Assembly (NCBI RefSeq): GCF_030812995.1
Contig: NZ_JAUSTT010000009.1
Coordinates: 62,001 to 126,000, forward strand
DNA from: Bacillus chungangensis
Lineage (GTDB): Bacteria; Bacillota; Bacilli; Bacillales; Bacillaceae_C
DNA length: 64,000 nucleotides
Direction: 5' to 3'
Part shown: positions 1 through 9,881 of the stretch, in pieces
Layout of the letters: the number at the start of each line of letters is the position of its first letter
Position numbering within the stretch: the first letter of the stretch is position 1
Translations under genes and position numbers: made by a program
The notes under the pieces: model-generated
Told to the model about the DNA's origin: nothing
The model's database searches: none
Seen by the model: the letters and a program-made list of their open reading frames with translations, nothing else

Positions 1-761
1 GATATTGTGACTTCTGTTTTTTGCCCTTGTTCATCCGTTACGATAACCTGAACAAATACTTCATAGGCCCTACTATAATTACCGGGGTTTTTATGGTCAA
101 TACTGCTTCCATCAATGTTTGCAGATATATCCTTAAACTCCGCCATAGTTGCTTTAACTCCAGAATGTTTTTCTGAAAACTGTTTTGCTAACTCTAAGTA
201 TTCATCACAATTATTTCTATACTCTTCCCTAAGTTTTTCAGGATCAAAAGGTACAGTTGTTTCCTTTTTCTCATATTTTTTTGATGCAGAGACTCCGGCA
301 CCAGATATAGCTTCTACGACAAAGCTATAGGTGGGCGTTGCATCTGAAATATCACTATCCGGTTCCACAATGTCACCTTTCCAATATGCTTTGGCGACAT
401 CAGAATCAATGAAAAAGGACATATAGATTGTCTTGCCGCTTAGATCCACTTTAAACATATTCCACAGATATTGAGCTCCAATTTCAGCTGCCTGATCCAC
501 AGGCAATGCACCAGAGTTTATAGATCGCATAACCTTGTTTTCTAAAACTTGGTAATCAGCTTTTACATAGTCTTCAGCTTTATCAATAAATGTATTGCTA
601 ACGTTGTACGTTGTAGAAATGGATTCCTCCTTATCCAATGCCATTGCCATTGCTACATTGTTCGCCCCTATAAAAACCGTACTACATAAAGTAATAGCCG
701 CTGCACTTACAACTACTGTTTTCCAGGTACTTTTTTTCTTTTTTCCCACTGTTTGTTTCAT
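1..761 (-). CDS. secreted hypothetical protein, 3' part cut by the window edge
   Basis: I do not recognise this protein. The frame is open from an ATG at 761 to the window edge (about 253 codons) with a strong Shine-Dalgarno (GAAAGGAG) upstream. The N-terminus is lysine-rich (KQTVGKKKK) followed by a hydrophobic stretch and an AMAMA segment, a classical Sec signal peptide of about 40 residues. The rest is hydrophilic, with a lysine/glutamate-rich middle and no cysteine pair or catalytic motif that I can name. It lies 86 bases downstream of a sensor kinase gene on the same strand, with an AT-rich gap that could hold its own promoter, so it may be a target or accessory of that two-component system. 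Export is well supported; function is unknown. Confidence 0.7.
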   Translation of the reverse strand, partial: MKQTVGKKKKSTWKTVVVSAAAITLCSTVFIGANNVAMAMALDKEESISTTYNVSNTFIDKAEDYVKADYQVLENKVMRSINSGALPVDQAAEIGAQYLWNMFKVDLSGKTIYMSFFIDSDVAKAYWKGDIVEPDSDISDATPTYSFVVEAISGAGVSASKKYEKKETTVPFDPEKLREEYRNNCDEYLELAKQFSEKHSGVKATMAEFKDISANIDGSSIDHKNPGNYSRAYEVFVQVIVTDEQGQKTEVTI

Positions 762-847
762 AAAATAAATCTCCTTTCAAAATTGATTTTAGTGGTAAAC
801 ACAAATATAATATAAACCCATAGTATTATTGAGTTACTATAAACTTG

Positions 848-2242
848 TTATGAACTTGTAAAGGTTAATTTTACTGTGGTACCAACCTTGGGCAATGATT
901 CAATTGAAAGTACAGCATTATGACAATGAGCTATTTGTTCACAGATAGAAAGCCCAAGTCCTACACCACCTTTTGCCCGATTGCGTGATTTATCCACCCG
1001 ATAAAACGGTTCTCTTAATTTATTGATTTCATTTTGTGGAATACCCCAACCATTATCCCGAACAGATAAAACTCTACAGCCATTTTCAATGTAGGCATTC
1101 CATACAATAACCCCTCCAGGATTACAGGCTTTTATAGCATTATCAGTAAAATTGACGAGCAAACTTTGTAGTAAATCCTTATCCCCATAGAGAGAATCAA
1201 TATCAATCTTCCATTTAAGTGATATTTGATTTTCCGCCAATTTTGCTGCAAGAGATTTCTGTGAGTGTTCGAATAGACTGTTTACATCGACTACTTTCAT
1301 TTTAATTAACTGATTCCTTAATGTGGCTAACTCTAAAAGTCGGTTTGATATATTGAGCATGTATTGGCTCTCAGACATAATATAACTGGCTGCAAATATT
1401 TTTTCTTTATCGCTAATGTTGGCCTTCAGGATATATTCAGCAAATCCATAAACTGAAGTAAGAGGGGTACGTATCTCATGAGCTAAGTTATCTACAAATT
1501 GCTGTTTCTGCTCAGACGCCTCTGCTAATTGGGTAATACGACGTTGAATTTCCTCTGCCATGTTATTGAAACTCCCCGCCATTTCAGCAAGTTCATGACG
1601 ACCAGACACGATAATACGATCATCATATTGTCCATTAGCAATTTTTCTTGATGCCGTAGATACCATATCTAGTGGTTCAAAAACACGACTGAGAATCAAT
1701 TGAAGGCTGGCCGCTAAAATAATAGTAAATATGATGCCAACTAGCAATAAAATACGCTGTGTTTTCTGCCATGTTTTTAAGTTATCAGAGATATCATGAA
1801 GATACTGGATGCTAAATCTATTATCTGTTCCCGGCAACTCTCCAACGATCTTAAAGTAAACACGATCATCTATATGATGAAAAGTGGCCTTTCTAATACC
1901 AGACTCAATAGAATAAGATGTTAATTCGCCTGAACGTTCTGGCAAATTGCTATATATAATTTTCCCTTGGGAAAGTAATTCTAAAAACACACCTTGTTTT
2001 TGATAATACTCCGTATAGAAATTAAAAAGCTGCTCTAATGCATCGTCTAAATTCCCTCCCCTGTCAACTATAGCCATAAGATCCTTACCGAAAGATGATG
2101 AAATAAAATAATGTTCATTTATTCCACGTTCCTTTATAATATTCATCTGATTGTTAAAAATAAAAACTGAAATAAAAAATAGGCTAGAGAAGAATACTAT
2201 CAAAAATAAAGTAAAGGTTGCAATAAATGTTCTGAACTTCAA
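848..2242 (-). CDS. membrane sensor histidine kinase (HAMP-HisKA-HATPase)
   Basis: Sensor kinase of 464 residues. TM1 (about residues 7-30), an extracellular sensor of about 130 residues, TM2 (about 165-187), then a HAMP linker (FEPLDMVSTASRKIANGQY), the H-box with the phospho-acceptor His (NLAHEIRTPLTSVYG), the N-box (NFTDNAIKA), the G1 box (DNGWGIP) and the G2 box (GVGLGLSIC). All catalytic boxes are intact. Its ATG overlaps the stop of the response regulator gene by 4 bases, so the pair is translationally coupled. The extracellular domain implies an external ligand. The neighbouring secreted protein is a possible output or input; which one is inference. Confidence 0.93.
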   Translation of the reverse strand: MKFRTFIATFTLFLIVFFSSLFFISVFIFNNQMNIIKERGINEHYFISSSFGKDLMAIVDRGGNLDDALEQLFNFYTEYYQKQGVFLELLSQGKIIYSNLPERSGELTSYSIESGIRKATFHHIDDRVYFKIVGELPGTDNRFSIQYLHDISDNLKTWQKTQRILLLVGIIFTIILAASLQLILSRVFEPLDMVSTASRKIANGQYDDRIIVSGRHELAEMAGSFNNMAEEIQRRITQLAEASEQKQQFVDNLAHEIRTPLTSVYGFAEYILKANISDKEKIFAASYIMSESQYMLNISNRLLELATLRNQLIKMKVVDVNSLFEHSQKSLAAKLAENQISLKWKIDIDSLYGDKDLLQSLLVNFTDNAIKACNPGGVIVWNAYIENGCRVLSVRDNGWGIPQNEINKLREPFYRVDKSRNRAKGGVGLGLSICEQIAHCHNAVLSIESLPKVGTTVKLTFTSS

Positions 2243-2898
2243 TCCAACACCTCCAGTCTATATCCCAATTTATATACTGTCTTTATGTAATTATCTAAAC
2301 CCAGTTTTTTTCTCAACTTTGTGATATGAACATCAACCGTTCTTGTGTCACCTTCAAAATCATAGCCCCATGCCAACCTCAATAGCTTCTCACGTGAAAG
2401 AGCAATATTACGGTTTCTAATCAAAGTCACCAGCAAATCAAACTCTTGCGGGGTAATATCAACCAATTCATTATTAAGAAAGGCTTGTCGACCATCTAAA
2501 TCTATTCGAATATTATTCAGTACAAAAAACTTTTGCTCTTTATTTGTTCGACGAAGCACAGCTTCAACTCTTGCTTGTAACTCTAACATTTCAAAAGGTT
2601 TTACAATATAATCGTCAGCACCTAATGTCAGACCCTTAACTCGGTCTGAAAGAGAGCTTTTTGATGTAAGAAAGATAACAGGTATGTCCATTTCTTTTAT
2701 TATCTCTAAAACTTCATAACCATTCATTTTAGGTAGCATTATATCCAATAATATTAAATCAAAAGTGTACTTTTGTATGATTTCAAGCACAGCTTCACCA
2801 TCATATACTGATACACACTCATGACCTACTAGTTCTAGATTTCTGTTAATTAAAATATTGATAGGCATTTCATCCTCAACAATTAATATTAATGCCAT
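2239..2898 (-). CDS. OmpR/PhoB-family response regulator
   Basis: 219-residue regulator. The receiver domain has the acidic pair in VEDE, the phospho-acceptor Asp in LILLDIMLP, a Thr/Ser switch (VIFLTSK) and the conserved Lys in DYIVKPF. The C-terminal winged helix has the OmpR-type signature (TRTVDVHITKLRKKL and YKLGYRLE). I place the start at the ATG at 2898 because AAGGGGTGA lies about 8 bases upstream. An upstream in-frame GTG at 2907 would place the Shine-Dalgarno inside the gene. It should be phosphorylated by the kinase encoded immediately downstream. Possible targets are the secreted-protein gene and the ABC transporter at 4.2-7.3 kb, but no operator was identified. Confidence 0.93.
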   Translation of the reverse strand: MALILIVEDEMPINILINRNLELVGHECVSVYDGEAVLEIIQKYTFDLILLDIMLPKMNGYEVLEIIKEMDIPVIFLTSKSSLSDRVKGLTLGADDYIVKPFEMLELQARVEAVLRRTNKEQKFFVLNNIRIDLDGRQAFLNNELVDITPQEFDLLVTLIRNRNIALSREKLLRLAWGYDFEGDTRTVDVHITKLRKKLGLDNYIKTVYKLGYRLEVLD

Positions 2899-3049
2899 AA
2901 AAATCACCCCTTTTCTATTTCTAAACTTTTTAAGTATAAAACACAGCCGATTCTAGCTATCCTGTATCATATATTACTATAATTGAGTCTCCTACAACAT
3001 CAAAAACTCAAATATTATCTACCTAAAGAACATCAGCCCGCTGTTGGTG

Positions 3050-3210
3050 CATCCTTTTGGTTTCCACGGTTCACTGTTGTGGCTCAGGTGACATACCGAG
3101 TGTATTTAATGCCCTTTAATTCACACCATTCCTTTGCTGTCATATCGCTGGCTCTGCATTCGGCAACAATGGCTTGTTTCCCTTCTATCTTCAACTGTCT
3201 ACCCCCATTT
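3050..3210 (-). pseudogene. IS66-family accessory ORF (TnpA-like) remnant
   Basis: The minus strand encodes a short stretch resembling the N-terminal region of the IS66 accessory protein: a VAECRAS segment, MTAKEWCELKGIKYTRYV, then an in-frame stop at about 3084. The W-C-E/K-x-x-G-I core is typical of IS66 Orf1 proteins. No intact start or remainder is present, so this is a relic. A larger decayed IS66 copy lies at 22.3-23.35 kb. Confidence 0.45.
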
Positions 3211-3480
3211 CTTAGTCTTATGGAGGTGTTTTCGAATATTTGGGCCGGGGTTACCATGCACCTGTTTATTTAGCTCTTACGATCGAATTGGCTTTTTTAA
3301 ATTATCAGATTAAATTAGCGCAAACATAGCCACCACCACCTCTTCGACAGGAATAAAAATTTTCTATAAAAATAAATAGGACCCATCATGGACAAGCACC
3401 GCGCTTGATATGACTGATCCTCTATTTCGATTATTCATTGTTTTTACGCTGCAGGATAAGAGTATATGTAATCATAAATC

Positions 3481-3650
3481 TTACGGGGGGTACTCATTTA
3501 GTAGTCGATCATCTTTACTTTCAGGCAGTTCACTCCATAAGAAATCTCGAATAATAATATCAACAACAGCCTGAGTTTGTTCTTTTCCTGTTCAGTGATC
3601 CAGCTCATATGATGATCCATATCAACATATTTGCTTTTGAGTAATACTCA
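3481..3650 (-). pseudogene. unrecognised gene fragment with a frameshift
   Basis: On the minus strand a coherent peptide (MDHHMSWITEQEK, about 3600-3640) continues in a different frame as DIIIRDFLWSELPESKD and ends with a stop at 3481. The two halves look like one protein interrupted by a frameshift. I do not recognise the family. It sits in a zone of other gene debris (2.98-4.2 kb). Confidence 0.3.
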
Positions 3651-3929
3651 ACCCTACCTACTTTTAGGATCAAAATTTGCACAAAAATATGCCCTCGATA
3701 TGTTCCCGCAGACACACATCGAGGGTTATAGTCTAGTTAACAGATTTACTTTCATTTTATGAAACCCAGAAAAGCTTTCTCCGTTCTAGTTTAGTTTCGT
3801 CTAGCGGTTTTTTCCAATGTCTAATCTAAGGAATACACTCAACCTCAGCCGAATACCTGGCTTTTTGTTTCATTTCGTTTTTCTATTGCTTCTCGATAAC
3901 TTCCGTTCATCCCCCTGCTTTACTGCCTC

Positions 3930-4195
3930 ATACGGTACAGTGGCTTCCATGATCTCAGAGAAAGCCCAATCACGTCTGACCATACTTGCTGCAGCATTCC
4001 TGCAATCAGGCCTCTACCTGTCAATCGGATGAACGGAATCACAGCTTCTGCTCGCGTCAGAGGCTGATCCGAACAGAATCCCTTCTCGATTACTGTTACG
4101 ATTCTTCCTTCTGCCCAATGCCCAACCGTAGAAGAGAAACGAACCGATTGCAACGCGTTACCAAGCTGTTTCCATTTGACGAGTATAGTCGCCAT
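3930..4195 (-). pseudogene. S-layer homology (SLH) domain remnant
   Basis: The minus-strand frame contains HWAEGRIVTVIEKGF and QPLTRAEAVIPFIRL, spaced as in an SLH repeat (W-A-E ... P-L-T-R-A-E). SLH repeats anchor exoenzymes and S-layer proteins to the wall. Only one repeat is visible, with no signal peptide and no catalytic domain, and the flanks do not continue in frame. I regard it as a remnant of a wall-bound protein. Confidence 0.4.
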
Positions 4196-4258
4196 ATCGG
4201 CAGGGTTACTTTCGTAGCAGGGTGAAACAGCCCATTTTGTCCCATCTCATTAAAAATT

Positions 4259-6586
4259 TTATTCTATACTTTTTAATGATTCAATCATATTTATTTTTGT
4301 AACTTTTCTCCTAAGTAGTAAGTTAGATAGAATGGTAAGCAAGAATGCAAGAAGAATAGATACCAGCATGATAAAAATATTTAAATTATCCGGGATTTGT
4401 TGATGGGTACTAGACAGTGCCTTTACAACAATTGCATAAAAATTGACGCTGATAGGTACGGCTACAATTACCGCAAATGTGGTTAGTATCATGTTTTCAA
4501 AAAATATAAGTCTGTTTATTTTATTTTTTTGATAGCCCAATACCTTAAGCGTTGCAAGCTCGCGATTCCTTTCATAAATGTTTATGGAAGATATCGTGTA
4601 TATGGCGCCAAAAGAGAGTACGACGGCACAAATGATAAACATAATAAACATAAAGCTGTTTTGTTTCAAAATATATTGAGCCGATTTCTTTAGATCAGTC
4701 TTGTCTGCAATTGTATCAACATGATGATCCTGTTCAAAGAAGTTACGAACGCTTATAAGATCTGCAGAGTTATTGGCTTCAACCAAAAGCGAGGCTGGAC
4801 TGTAGTCGATGTCAAAGCTATTCAAATAGGCTGGTGTGATATAAAACGATGGGTTCGTGTACTGGGTAGATATATTTAAAACCTTCATATCCACAGATTT
4901 ATTTTTAAGCTCTGGTGCTGTGAACTTTAATTTAATGATATCCCCTTCTACAATTTGATAGTTGTCGGCATAAGATTTGGGTACCAGGACACCATTATTT
5001 TCTAAAGATGTCCTATTGTCATTTTCGTCAAAGAAATGAATAAGATTGTTTTCTTTTTCCGTCACAACTAAAGTGGCATTTTCTTTTTCATCCTCTTTTA
5101 TAAATTCAACAGGAAAGGTGGATAAAAAATAACTATTTTTAATGCCGGAGGGTAGTTGCAACGTATCTGAAGATGTTCCTATCTTATAATCTACTCTTAT
5201 ATCATAGGTAAAAACATCTTCAATTTGGTTCGCTATTTTTAGCAAGGCCGATTGAGTGCCCAAAGCAGTTATCAATAACACAGTGCTTACAACAACACCA
5301 ATTGAGCTCGCTAAAGCTTTTTGTTTATTTAAAAATATATTTCTCAAAATGAGTTTGTAACTGTAGGAAATACGATTCCAAATACCCGGAATTCTTTCTA
5401 TAAGCAGCTTTTTCATCTTCTTTGGCGGTTTAGGACGCATCGCCTGAGCCGCACATTCTTTTAATATGGTTCTGCCGCTTAAGTAAACTGCCAGGAGTCC
5501 AAAAGCGCTAGAGAAGATGATGGGCGGTATAATCGAAAACCAAGAAAGTGAAAATGTAATGCCAGGCAGAGAGTAGGACTTTGCACTCGACGCAGTTACT
5601 AATGGAATAAATACTTTAGCGGCAAGGGCACAACCTATGATTGAGCCTACTATACCTACAAGCACAGGGTATCCCATGTAATGAAGCATGATGTTTCTGT
5701 TCTTTATACCCAAAGCCTTCATCATACCTACTTGATTTCGTTGAGAATCGATCGTCCTCGACATGATAAGAAATAGGATGATAGCTGAAATCAAAAAGAG
5801 AACGAGAGGTATAACCTTACTCATCATATTATTATTATAAATTGTTTGATTAATTTGAGAATAACCGAAAGACCGTTCTTTACTTACTTGGTCTAAATAA
5901 GGAAGTTGTTTGGATTGTCCTTCAATGGATTTGCCTAATTTTTCAATATCGTATCCTTCTTTAGCATCAATGATCATTTCATTATAGTAAAAGCTATCTG
6001 AGATCTCAGGTATAGTTTCTTCGGCAATATAAGCTACCCCGTAGGTTTTATGGTCTTGTGTGGAGTTCTTTTTTACATATTCAACATTCTCACCCAAGCC
6101 GCTAACTGTAAACTTAACATCTCTTCCATTTGTATTTAAACTGATCGTATCACCGACCTGATAATGATGTTCTTTGGCATAATGGGAATCCAATAAGATC
6201 TCATCCTTTTTTGACGGGATACTGCCCTCAATCATAGTAGGCGTGTTGATTTCATTGTTTACAGGAATCGAATGGACTTTTAAGGAAGCTTTATAACCTT
6301 CAAAGGTTTGCGTCGCATCAAAGGTATAACGTCCTTCTATTTTGTTGATCCCTTCAATTACACTTAAACTAGCCACATCATCTTTGGAAATTTGACCGTA
6401 ATATACATTTAAGTCGCTTAAATTATGTTCTTTAAAGTAAGCCTCCGTATAAGCACGATGCTTATTGCTATAGCTATTCAGCCCTGCATAGAAAAAAGCT
6501 CCTACTGCGATAATCAAAGCTAAGGCTATAAATTGAACGAGAGATTGTTTAATATCTCTTAACAACTTCAAAAATAATTTCATCAT
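4259..6586 (-). CDS. FtsX-like ABC transporter permease
   Basis: 775-residue permease. One TM near residues 15-35, a large extracytoplasmic region, an FtsX core of three TMs (about 260-390, containing QVGMMKALGIKNRN), another TM near 430, a second extracytoplasmic region and a second FtsX core (about 650-775, containing RELATLKVLGYQKNKI). This duplicated MacB/FtsX layout belongs to transporters that move or sense lipophilic compounds and peptides rather than small-solute importers. I place the start at the ATG overlapping the stop of the ATPase gene (TAATGATG). A GTG six bases earlier is possible. It forms a two-gene operon with the upstream ATPase. The substrate is not deducible. Confidence 0.88.
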   Translation of the reverse strand: MMKLFLKLLRDIKQSLVQFIALALIIAVGAFFYAGLNSYSNKHRAYTEAYFKEHNLSDLNVYYGQISKDDVASLSVIEGINKIEGRYTFDATQTFEGYKASLKVHSIPVNNEINTPTMIEGSIPSKKDEILLDSHYAKEHHYQVGDTISLNTNGRDVKFTVSGLGENVEYVKKNSTQDHKTYGVAYIAEETIPEISDSFYYNEMIIDAKEGYDIEKLGKSIEGQSKQLPYLDQVSKERSFGYSQINQTIYNNNMMSKVIPLVLFLISAIILFLIMSRTIDSQRNQVGMMKALGIKNRNIMLHYMGYPVLVGIVGSIIGCALAAKVFIPLVTASSAKSYSLPGITFSLSWFSIIPPIIFSSAFGLLAVYLSGRTILKECAAQAMRPKPPKKMKKLLIERIPGIWNRISYSYKLILRNIFLNKQKALASSIGVVVSTVLLITALGTQSALLKIANQIEDVFTYDIRVDYKIGTSSDTLQLPSGIKNSYFLSTFPVEFIKEDEKENATLVVTEKENNLIHFFDENDNRTSLENNGVLVPKSYADNYQIVEGDIIKLKFTAPELKNKSVDMKVLNISTQYTNPSFYITPAYLNSFDIDYSPASLLVEANNSADLISVRNFFEQDHHVDTIADKTDLKKSAQYILKQNSFMFIMFIICAVVLSFGAIYTISSINIYERNRELATLKVLGYQKNKINRLIFFENMILTTFAVIVAVPISVNFYAIVVKALSSTHQQIPDNLNIFIMLVSILLAFLLTILSNLLLRRKVTKINMIESLKSIE

Positions 6587-7290
6587 TACCACTCAATCCC
6601 TTCAACGCTTTGTTTTTCCTCATTAATCGCAACGCTTTCGATCATTCCACTTTTAACCTTAATAATTTTATCGGCCATAGGAGCGATTGCGGAATTATGG
6701 GTGACTAAAACGACGCACTTTTTCGTTTCCCTGTTCAAATCTTGAAGAAGCTTTAAGACGGACTTGCCTGTAACATAATCCAAAGCTCCGGTTGGTTCAT
6801 CGCAGAGTAGAAGTAAAGGATTTTTGGTAACAGCTCTAGCTATCGCAACTCTTTGTTGTTCTCCTCCAGAGAGCTGGGAAGGGAAGTTTTTCATACGATT
6901 TGTTAATCCAACTTTATGTAAAATATCTTCAGCATCTAGATAGTTTTTACATACTTCAGTGGCAAATTCAACATTTTCTAGAGCGGTTAAATTCGGAATT
7001 AAGTTATAGAATTGAAATACAAAGCCAACTTTCTCTCCACGATATTCTGTTAATTTTTTTTCGTTGAATCTTGTTATTTCTTGATCACCAACAAACACTT
7101 GACCTGAGGTAGCCGTATCCATACCGCCAAGTATATTCAAAATGGTACTTTTACCGGCACCACTTGCACCTAAAATAACGACAAATTCACCTTCTGATAT
7201 GGAAAAATCAACACCATCAAGAGCCTTGATTAGCACTTCTCCTATTTTGTATTCTTTCGTTACTTTTTTGAATTCGATTAACTTTTTCAC
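6586..7290 (-). CDS. ABC transporter ATP-binding protein (MacB/LolD type)
   Basis: 234-residue nucleotide-binding subunit with Walker A (GASGAGKST), Q-loop (FVFQFYN), ABC signature (LSGGEQQR), Walker B ([13 protein letters not shown]) and switch His (VTHN). The pattern matches the ATPases that pair with FtsX-type permeases. The start is a GTG preceded by GAGGTGATG at proper spacing. It overlaps the permease gene immediately downstream. An antimicrobial-peptide or envelope-stress role would fit the family, but nothing here identifies a substrate. Confidence 0.92.
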   Translation of the reverse strand: MKKLIEFKKVTKEYKIGEVLIKALDGVDFSISEGEFVVILGASGAGKSTILNILGGMDTATSGQVFVGDQEITRFNEKKLTEYRGEKVGFVFQFYNLIPNLTALENVEFATEVCKNYLDAEDILHKVGLTNRMKNFPSQLSGGEQQRVAIARAVTKNPLLLLCDEPTGALDYVTGKSVLKLLQDLNRETKKCVVLVTHNSAIAPMADKIIKVKSGMIESVAINEEKQSVEGIEW

Positions 7291-8007
7291 TTATTACATC
7301 ACCTCGTATAGTATTTTTTGAAACTTGTTTGACGCAATTTTCTGTTTTCTAGAGAGATGGAAATAACATCTTGGACCCTGTCCGTAACGTCATCAGTACT
7401 CATATCCGAACATGACGACAATTTGGGCGCTACCCTCGTCAGTTCAGCAATACAACTTGCGGTTAGAAATAGAGTGGTGGATCTTGGATAACGGGCTTTT
7501 CTAAGCAGTGTCATTAAACCCGCAAAGAGAAGAAATATCCTGAGAAGAAGCTATGGTCATACGATACAGCAGGTGGTTCCGATGGGCACCTAGGTCTGAG
7601 ATCAGCTAGTAATCGACTTCCTTGCGCTTAACCTCCATAATATACCAAACGGAAAAAAACTGCATCCTGCAGCCGATGTATTTTGGCATCGGTCTCCAGA
7701 AGGAGTTTGATCCCTTGCCACTTCAGCGCTGAACCGCCAAGGGGCAGAAGACAAGCTGAAGATAAAGTGCTGCCTATCGGAGCTGCGATCGAGGTCGCCC
7801 CAGCTGGCCAGGATCGATAAACCTACGATTGTTCATTCGACTTGCTCGCAAAAAAACGGATAATCTCTAAAAGGCTGCTCTGCTCCAATCATTAATTTAA
7901 CTTAAGCATGACGGGTCAATACATTTTCTTTCAGTGAATTTTCTCTCCTCTCGCTCTCTATCGCCCAGTAAACTGTTTTATTTGAAATTTTTCTGCTTCT
8001 TCTTCAT
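7291..8007. other. gene-poor stretch, no supported gene
   Basis: About 700 bases between the ABC operon and the ardA relic. Short open frames exist in both directions, including one of 71 codons ending next to the ATPase gene, but they lack Shine-Dalgarno sites and family resemblance. The region reads as decayed DNA. Confidence 0.5.
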
Positions 8008-8383
8008 TCACAGAAATACATAGTAGCGAGCCACATCTTCCATATCTTCACAATCGGAATAACAAATAATGTCCTCTCGATGCTCTAGTAATTCTTCCAA
8101 ACTATCAAACCAGTAGCATTGAATTTCAGAGAGTTCATGATAAATCGGGGAACCTTCTAACTCTTTCACCATGGTACATAACCGATTGATCTCGGAAAGC
8201 GGTGTATATTCATCCACTTCAAAAGGTAACTCGTAATGATGAATAGCAAATTCCTTATATTCGCCGTTTAAAGTGATGCGTTCTTTTACGTCTTCCATAT
8301 CAATCGGTGGCGTAAACCAAGCATCAACCAATTCACCTTCGTTATTATTTTCTGAGGTTCGCTATATAGACTTTCATTTCCAT
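8008..8383 (-). pseudogene. ardA: antirestriction protein ArdA, frameshifted and truncated
   Basis: ArdA mimics B-form DNA and blocks type I restriction enzymes during conjugative transfer. The body is easily recognised: ELVDAWFTPPIDMEDVKERI, YELPFEVDEYTPLSEINRL and CEDMEDVARYYV. The expected N-terminus (MKVYIANL, start at 8377 or 8383 behind AAAGGATG) is in another frame, so a frameshift separates it from the body near 8340. The protein stops after RYYV, missing roughly the last third of a usual ArdA of about 165 residues. ArdA is a standard Tn916-family gene, which supports reading 8-16 kb as an ICE relic. Confidence 0.85.
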
Positions 8384-8416
8384 CTGTATTTATCATCCTT
8401 TCTATTGGTAATAGGC

Positions 8417-8455
8417 AATAAAAAAACAGCCAACTGTTTAAAGTTAGCTGTTTTT
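8417..8455. terminator. bidirectional hairpin terminator
   Basis: Inverted repeat AAAACAGCCAACT / AAGTTAGCTGTTTT with A-tract before and T-tract after. It can terminate transcription from either side, between the ardA relic and the DUF2200 gene. Confidence 0.75.
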
Positions 8456-8626
8456 TATAAGATGATTTTTTTCAATTAGAAGTATGTTAATATCGTTATT
8501 TTTGAGAATCTATTGTTCTAACTATCGTTAAATTATTTGGGTAATCGGAAAATGTTATGAACATTTTCCACAATACTTAAAAATAAAGCTATATAAATGG
8601 AAACAGTGTTTCTTCGTTTTTAATTA

Positions 8627-8977
8627 TTATTTCCGCAAAATCTTCTCCATCGCTTTTCCCTTTGCTAACTCATCGATTAGCTTATCCAAATAGCGAATTT
8701 CCTGCATCGTTGGTTCTTCGATATCTTCCACTCGGACGCCGCATACTACACCTTTGATCAAAGCACGTGAAGGATTCAATAGGGGAGCTTCCGCAAAGAA
8801 GGTCTCAAAGTCTGTCTGTTTTTCCAGTTGTACTTCTAACTCTTCCTGGCTATATCCTGTCAACCAACGGATGATTTCATCGACTTCTGATTTTGTACGC
8901 CCTTTTTTCTCTGCTTTCGAAATATAATGGGGATAGACTCTTGCGACACTCATTGTATAAATCTGATGTTTGGTCAT
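8627..8977 (-). CDS. DUF2200 family protein
   Basis: A 116-residue protein matching the DUF2200 family in length and sequence: [19 protein letters not shown] at the start, [18 protein letters not shown] in the middle and [17 protein letters not shown] at the end. The family is small, cytoplasmic and of unknown biochemical role. I place the start at the ATG at 8977 because GGGAGGATG precedes it. Longer versions start without a ribosome binding site. It is the only intact gene among the conjugation relics at 8-9.7 kb, so it was either inserted later or is cargo. Confidence 0.88.
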   Translation of the reverse strand: MTKHQIYTMSVARVYPHYISKAEKKGRTKSEVDEIIRWLTGYSQEELEVQLEKQTDFETFFAEAPLLNPSRALIKGVVCGVRVEDIEEPTMQEIRYLDKLIDELAKGKAMEKILRK

Positions 8978-9141
8978 GATACATCCTCCCTTAATTATTC
9001 CGTTAAATGGCCCGTTTGTTGAAATAAGTAATTTCATAATCATGCACATGACAGTTTTATTTCATGAGACACAACACTCTTCATATAATTTAAGTTTTGC
9101 AATTTACCATTAATCAAATGCTTGCCTATAAATTGTAACAT

Positions 9142-9249
9142 TTAAGCGCCTATAATTCTATTGAATAGGTTCAGCAGTACATCCTTAACACCACTAGCAT
9201 TATAGACCAAACCAACGGCAATTAAGGCAATAATCAAAAAGCCAATCAT
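9142..9249 (-). CDS. 35-residue membrane peptide, ICE-associated
   Basis: Minus-strand frame of 35 codons: MIGFLIIALIAVGLVYN, then a GVKDVLLNLFNRI amphipathic tail. One TM helix. It directly follows the tcpA/FtsK relic and resembles small membrane ORFs of Tn916-type elements, but I cannot name it. No strong Shine-Dalgarno is present, so expression is doubtful. Confidence 0.4.
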   Translation of the reverse strand: MIGFLIIALIAVGLVYNASGVKDVLLNLFNRIIGA

Positions 9250-9255
9250 CTACCA

Positions 9256-9375
9256 TCATCCCGTAGCAAGCTCACTCATTCTGCCTAAAGCAACCCTAAA
9301 ATTGAACTGATCGCGAATTCCATCTCCAGATATTTTGCGTCTGGGCGCTAATAAGCAAGGATAAGGAAGAAACAA
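9256..9375 (-). pseudogene. TcpA/FtsK-type conjugation ATPase remnant (Tn916 orf21-like)
   Basis: Two pieces in different frames on the minus strand, RPDAKYL and GDGIRDQFNFRVALGRMSEL, together reproduce a conserved segment near the C-terminus of the FtsK-like coupling ATPase of Tn916-family elements. The intact protein pumps DNA to the mating channel. Only about 35 residues survive, split by a frameshift, with no ATPase motifs. Confidence 0.65.
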
Positions 9376-9457
9376 CTTTGCCGACCAAGCATAACAATTT
9401 GTTTTAATTTACTTATGACTTTTGTACTTTCTTTTCCAATCACACGAAGTGTACTCG

Positions 9458-9663
9458 TCAAAAATCAAAAAATGAGTGGGCAAGCCTAACTGTATACGAC
9501 TGAAAACTGACTGACGAGGTAATCACCCATACAGAAAATGATATTTCCCGTTTGGACTGTCTGGACAGGATTTTCATGTAGTCCTTGCGTTCGTCGTCTA
9601 TAGCACACTTGGAGATGTAATCAAACTGGTTTTCAATAGTAGTCTGAAAAGAGATGGCTTCAT
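9458..9663 (-). pseudogene. sigma-70-like regulator relic (Tn916 orf7-like)
   Basis: The start MKPS (ATG at 9663, good Shine-Dalgarno GGGGGTGA) is followed, after a one-base deletion, by FQTTIENQFDYISKCAIDDE, YMKILSRQSKREISFS and, after a second frameshift, GDYLVSQFS. This matches the N-terminal half of the Tn916 Orf7 sigma-like protein. Both frameshifts and the missing C-terminal DNA-binding half show it is dead. In Tn916 this gene neighbours the regulatory and excision genes. Confidence 0.7.
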
Positions 9664-9790
9664 AGTTTCTCACCCCCTTTCTTGCCATGAAAGAGAGTGA
9701 GTGCTGCTACTTTTCCCCCTTTCGCACTAAGTCCCGACACGAAAGGGCTGCCAGTTGCATTTCCCACAGAAAAACTTTTGAGAAAAACGA

Positions 9791-9820
9791 AAAAAGCCCG
9801 GCAGCATAGCGCAACCGGGC
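9791..9820 (-). terminator. intrinsic terminator on the minus strand
   Basis: On the minus strand GCCCGG and CCGGGC enclose a 13-base loop and are followed by TTTTTT. It lies about 60 bases downstream of the short tyrosine-rich ORF at 9882-9953 and upstream of the orf7-like relic, so it could act as an attenuator. Confidence 0.75.
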
Positions 9821-9881
9821 ATAAGGGAATTATTAACAATTACATCATGATGTGTGTGTTCATATTTATAGCCAGAATATC

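Noticed and set aside
2983-3273. Open plus-strand frame of 96 codons
   Set aside because: It lies opposite an IS66-like relic on the minus strand, has no ribosome binding site and resembles no protein.
7299-7514. Minus-strand frame of 71 codons just before the ABC ATPase gene
   Set aside because: No Shine-Dalgarno, atypical composition and no family resemblance; probably decayed DNA.
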